Shown here piece after piece: positions 62,293-64,000 of a stretch of DNA of 64,000 nt (position 1 is the first letter of the stretch; each line of letters begins with the position of its first letter). Under the pieces are notes generated by a model, which worked only from the letters and a program-made list of their open reading frames with translations, did not search any database and was not told the DNA's origin. This DNA comes from DSVZ01 sp964568145 (lineage in GTDB: Bacteria > Verrucomicrobiota > Verrucomicrobiia > Limisphaerales > J093), in assembly GCA_964568145.1 (NCBI GenBank), contig CAZMOZ010000010.1, forward strand, positions 62,001 to 126,000, in the 5' to 3' direction. The translations under genes were made by a program, and so were the position numbers.

Positions 62293-63450
62293 TCAACCGC
62301 GCTCCCGCTCCCGCGCCAGCCGGCCCAGCACGGCGGCGGTCACCCGCTCCACGGTCACGCCCTTCATGCAGCGGAAATCAATCGGGCACTCGCGGAGAAA
62401 ACACGGCGAGCACGGCGCGCCGGAGCGGAGGATTTGGTGACGCGGTTCGCCGGGCAGGCCCGGCCCGGTGAGTTCCGGCGACGTGCTGCCAAAGATCGCC
62501 ACGACGGGCGTACCCAGGGCCGCGGCCAAGTGCATCGGCCCGGTGTCGTTGGTCAGGAGCAGGTCGCACGCAGCCAGCGCCAGCATCAATTCGCGCAGGC
62601 TGGTGCGGCCGGCAAGCATTGCCGCGCCCGGCAGGCTTGACTGAATTGCGGCGGCCAGCGGGCGGTCGTTCGGCCCGCCCAGGATCAGCCAGACGGCGCC
62701 GGTCCGCCGGCTGACTTCGCGCGCCACCGCCACAAACCTCGTCGCGGGCCAGCGCTTGGCTGGACCGTACTCAGCGCCGGCGTTCAATCCCAGCCACGGC
62801 TTGTCGGCCGGCAGCGTCACCTCGCCGGCCAGCGCCTGCACGCGCGGCCGGGCTTCGGCCAGTTCCGCCGGCGACAGGCACAGGCGCGGCGCCAAAGGCT
62901 CAGGACCCGCTCCGAGATGCGCCACCAGGTGGAGGTAATGGAAAATCTGGTGCGCCTCGCGCGGCCGGCTGGGCGCGGGGCGCCCAGCCGGTTCCTGGCC
63001 GCCGATCAACCTGCGGATTTCGGCCGGCCAGCGTTTGCGCATGCGAATCCAAACCGGCGGCGGCGTCACCACCTCGCTCAGCAGCCAGCGACGCCACTGG
63101 CCCGCAAAGCCCACCCGGCGAGGCACGCGGCCAAACCAGACTTCCCATGCGGATCGCGGCGAGGCCGGAAGCACCAGCCCCAGATCGAAGTTCTCCGCGC
63201 GCAGGCGCCGGCCGATGCGCCACGGCGGTTCGCCCGGCGCAAACGTCATCACCGCGTCCACGGCCGGGTGATGGGGCCACAGGTCCGCCAGCTTGGTGGC
63301 GGTGAGCAGCGTGACGCGGGCCTGTGGAAAGCGTTCGCGCAAGCGCAGCAAAGCCGGCGTGGTCATGACCGCGTCGCCGAGCCAGTTCACGCCCCGCACG
63401 AGGATGTGGCAAGGCGGCGGGGCGGGGGCGGTTTCGGGCTCGGCCGGCAT
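62293..63450 (-). CDS. Glycosyltransferase family 9, ADP-heptose:LPS heptosyltransferase-like
   Basis: 385 residues, cytoplasmic, GT-B fold. Typical GT9 signatures: ILVRGVNWLGDAVMTTPALL at the N-terminus, GLVLPASPRSAWEVWFGRV, LGLNAGAEYGPAKRWPATRF and LLTNDTGPMHLAAALGTPVV. The order agrees best with WaaF (heptosyltransferase II), which adds heptose to the LPS inner core. The C-terminal Cys cluster (PCSPCFLRECPIDFRC) is found in many WaaF-like proteins. It follows the acyltransferase gene by 18 nt, so the two form an LPS operon. Confidence 0.94.
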   Translation of the reverse strand: MPAEPETAPAPPPCHILVRGVNWLGDAVMTTPALLRLRERFPQARVTLLTATKLADLWPHHPAVDAVMTFAPGEPPWRIGRRLRAENFDLGLVLPASPRSAWEVWFGRVPRRVGFAGQWRRWLLSEVVTPPPVWIRMRKRWPAEIRRLIGGQEPAGRPAPSRPREAHQIFHYLHLVAHLGAGPEPLAPRLCLSPAELAEARPRVQALAGEVTLPADKPWLGLNAGAEYGPAKRWPATRFVAVAREVSRRTGAVWLILGGPNDRPLAAAIQSSLPGAAMLAGRTSLRELMLALAACDLLLTNDTGPMHLAAALGTPVVAIFGSTSPELTGPGLPGEPRHQILRSGAPCSPCFLRECPIDFRCMKGVTVERVTAAVLGRLARERERG

Positions 63451-63468
63451 GGGTGTACGCGCTGCGCG

Positions 63469-64000
63469 TCAAAGAACTTCCGCCGCGGGCGGCGTGACCG
63501 CGCTTTCCCGCGCGGCTCCCGGCTCCCGGCCGCGGCGTTTCCAGCGGCGATGCACCCAGAACCAGTTGGCCGGGTCGCGGCGCACCGCGGTTTCATAGGC
63601 CTGGTTGACCTCGCGCATGATGTCGGCGACCGGTCGCGGGTGACCGCCGGCATGGGTGGGAATGGCCTCGCTCACCTCGATGTGCCAGCGGGCCGGCGCG
63701 GCGCGGTAACAGATCGCGACGTGCAACGGGCATTCGTACCGCAGCGCGAAGACCGCCGGGGCGGCCGAGGTGGAGCACTCGCGCCCGAAGAACGGCACCG
63801 CCAGCCCGCGCTCTCCGGCATCCTGATCCGCCAGCAGGCCGAGCATCAACCGCTGGCGGTTCATCGCTTCGCGCAGCGCGCCGGACTCCGAACGCCGCTC
63901 GAAGTACAGGCAGCCGGAGCGCGCGCGCAAGTCCTGCAACAGCCGCGTGAGCCCGGGTTGCCGCAAGGCGCGGTACGTGGTGGCCATCTGAAATTCCGGC
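63469..64000 (-). CDS. LpxL/HtrB-like lipid A acyltransferase, 5'-partial
   Basis: The C-terminal ~177 codons. The frame stays open past the right edge (PEFQ before the first Met). TTYRALRQPGLTRLLQDLRA matches the VYRPLKNP segment of LpxL/LpxM, followed by LMLGLLADQDAGERGLAVPF (compare the DQ motif), FALRYECPLHVAICYRA and PANWFWVHRRWK, the usual C-terminal motif. The HX4D active site should lie outside the window. It adds acyl chains to lipid A. Operon with the GT9 gene. Confidence 0.9.
   Translation of the reverse strand, partial: PEFQMATTYRALRQPGLTRLLQDLRARSGCLYFERRSESGALREAMNRQRLMLGLLADQDAGERGLAVPFFGRECSTSAAPAVFALRYECPLHVAICYRAAPARWHIEVSEAIPTHAGGHPRPVADIMREVNQAYETAVRRDPANWFWVHRRWKRRGREPGAARESAVTPPAAEVL

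Noticed and set aside
1..64000. CRISPR array, rRNA genes, prophage or replication origin
   Set aside because: No regularly spaced repeats, no rRNA segments, no phage structural genes, no DnaA-box cluster were seen.

Overview
The window is GC-rich bacterial chromosome with a Gram-negative envelope: an outer-membrane efflux lipoprotein, a heptosyltransferase-like glycosyltransferase and an LpxL-like acyltransferase are all present. A formylglycine sulfatase, a DUF4091 hydrolase, a GH127 arabinofuranosidase, an H-X9-DG prepilin-like protein, several secreted beta-propeller or Ig-type proteins, and dispersed short palindromes between genes point to Verrucomicrobiota, probably a Limisphaerales/Pedosphaera-type lineage. 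That placement is an inference from gene content; no rRNA gene is present.

Region by region: (1) 1-2.5 kb holds the end of an efflux locus whose lipoprotein carries a foreign SulP transporter fragment at its C-terminus, then a DUF2959 protein. (2) 2.5-13 kb is a tight signalling operon: two PilT/PilU retraction ATPases, a cyclic-nucleotide-binding/GAF protein, CheR, a 1745-residue multi-PAS hybrid kinase, and a response regulator fused to an adenylate cyclase, mostly joined by 4-bp ATGA overlaps. It reads as a cAMP circuit attached to twitching motility. (3) 13-19 kb is fermentation and glycogen metabolism (ldhA, pyk, a fused glgX/glgP remnant) interrupted by an intact HepT/MntA toxin-antitoxin pair and a broken second ldhA copy. 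(4) 19.8-30.5 kb holds tRNA-Gly(CCC), squalene/phytoene synthase, NAD-dependent DNA ligase, an Rsm22-like methyltransferase, a LysR regulator and RarD. (5) 30.9-54.3 kb is rich in secreted hydrolases (DUF4091 protein, sulfatase, serine hydrolase, M4 protease, GH127) and in decay: IS1380 and ISL3 remnants, a truncated sigma factor joined to a truncated VWA protein, a broken MazEF pair, an intact HicAB pair, and other pseudogenes. (6) 54.5-64 kb holds a flavin/Fe-S oxidoreductase, a PfkB kinase, ThiE, a DUF2283 pair, a DCC protein, a TrpG/PabA amidotransferase, an HD protein, a secreted epimerase and an LPS pair.

The most striking theme is five head-to-tail chimeras, in which the 5' part of one gene is joined to the 3' part of another in the same orientation: efflux lipoprotein/SulP, ldhA copy/membrane protein, glgX/glgP, sigma/VWA, and F5/8C/GH127 tail. 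Three are in frame. Together with two toxin-antitoxin loci that each lie between an intact gene and a decayed copy of part of that gene, this suggests either recurrent deletion and recombination or repeated local mis-assembly. Read mapping would decide which.
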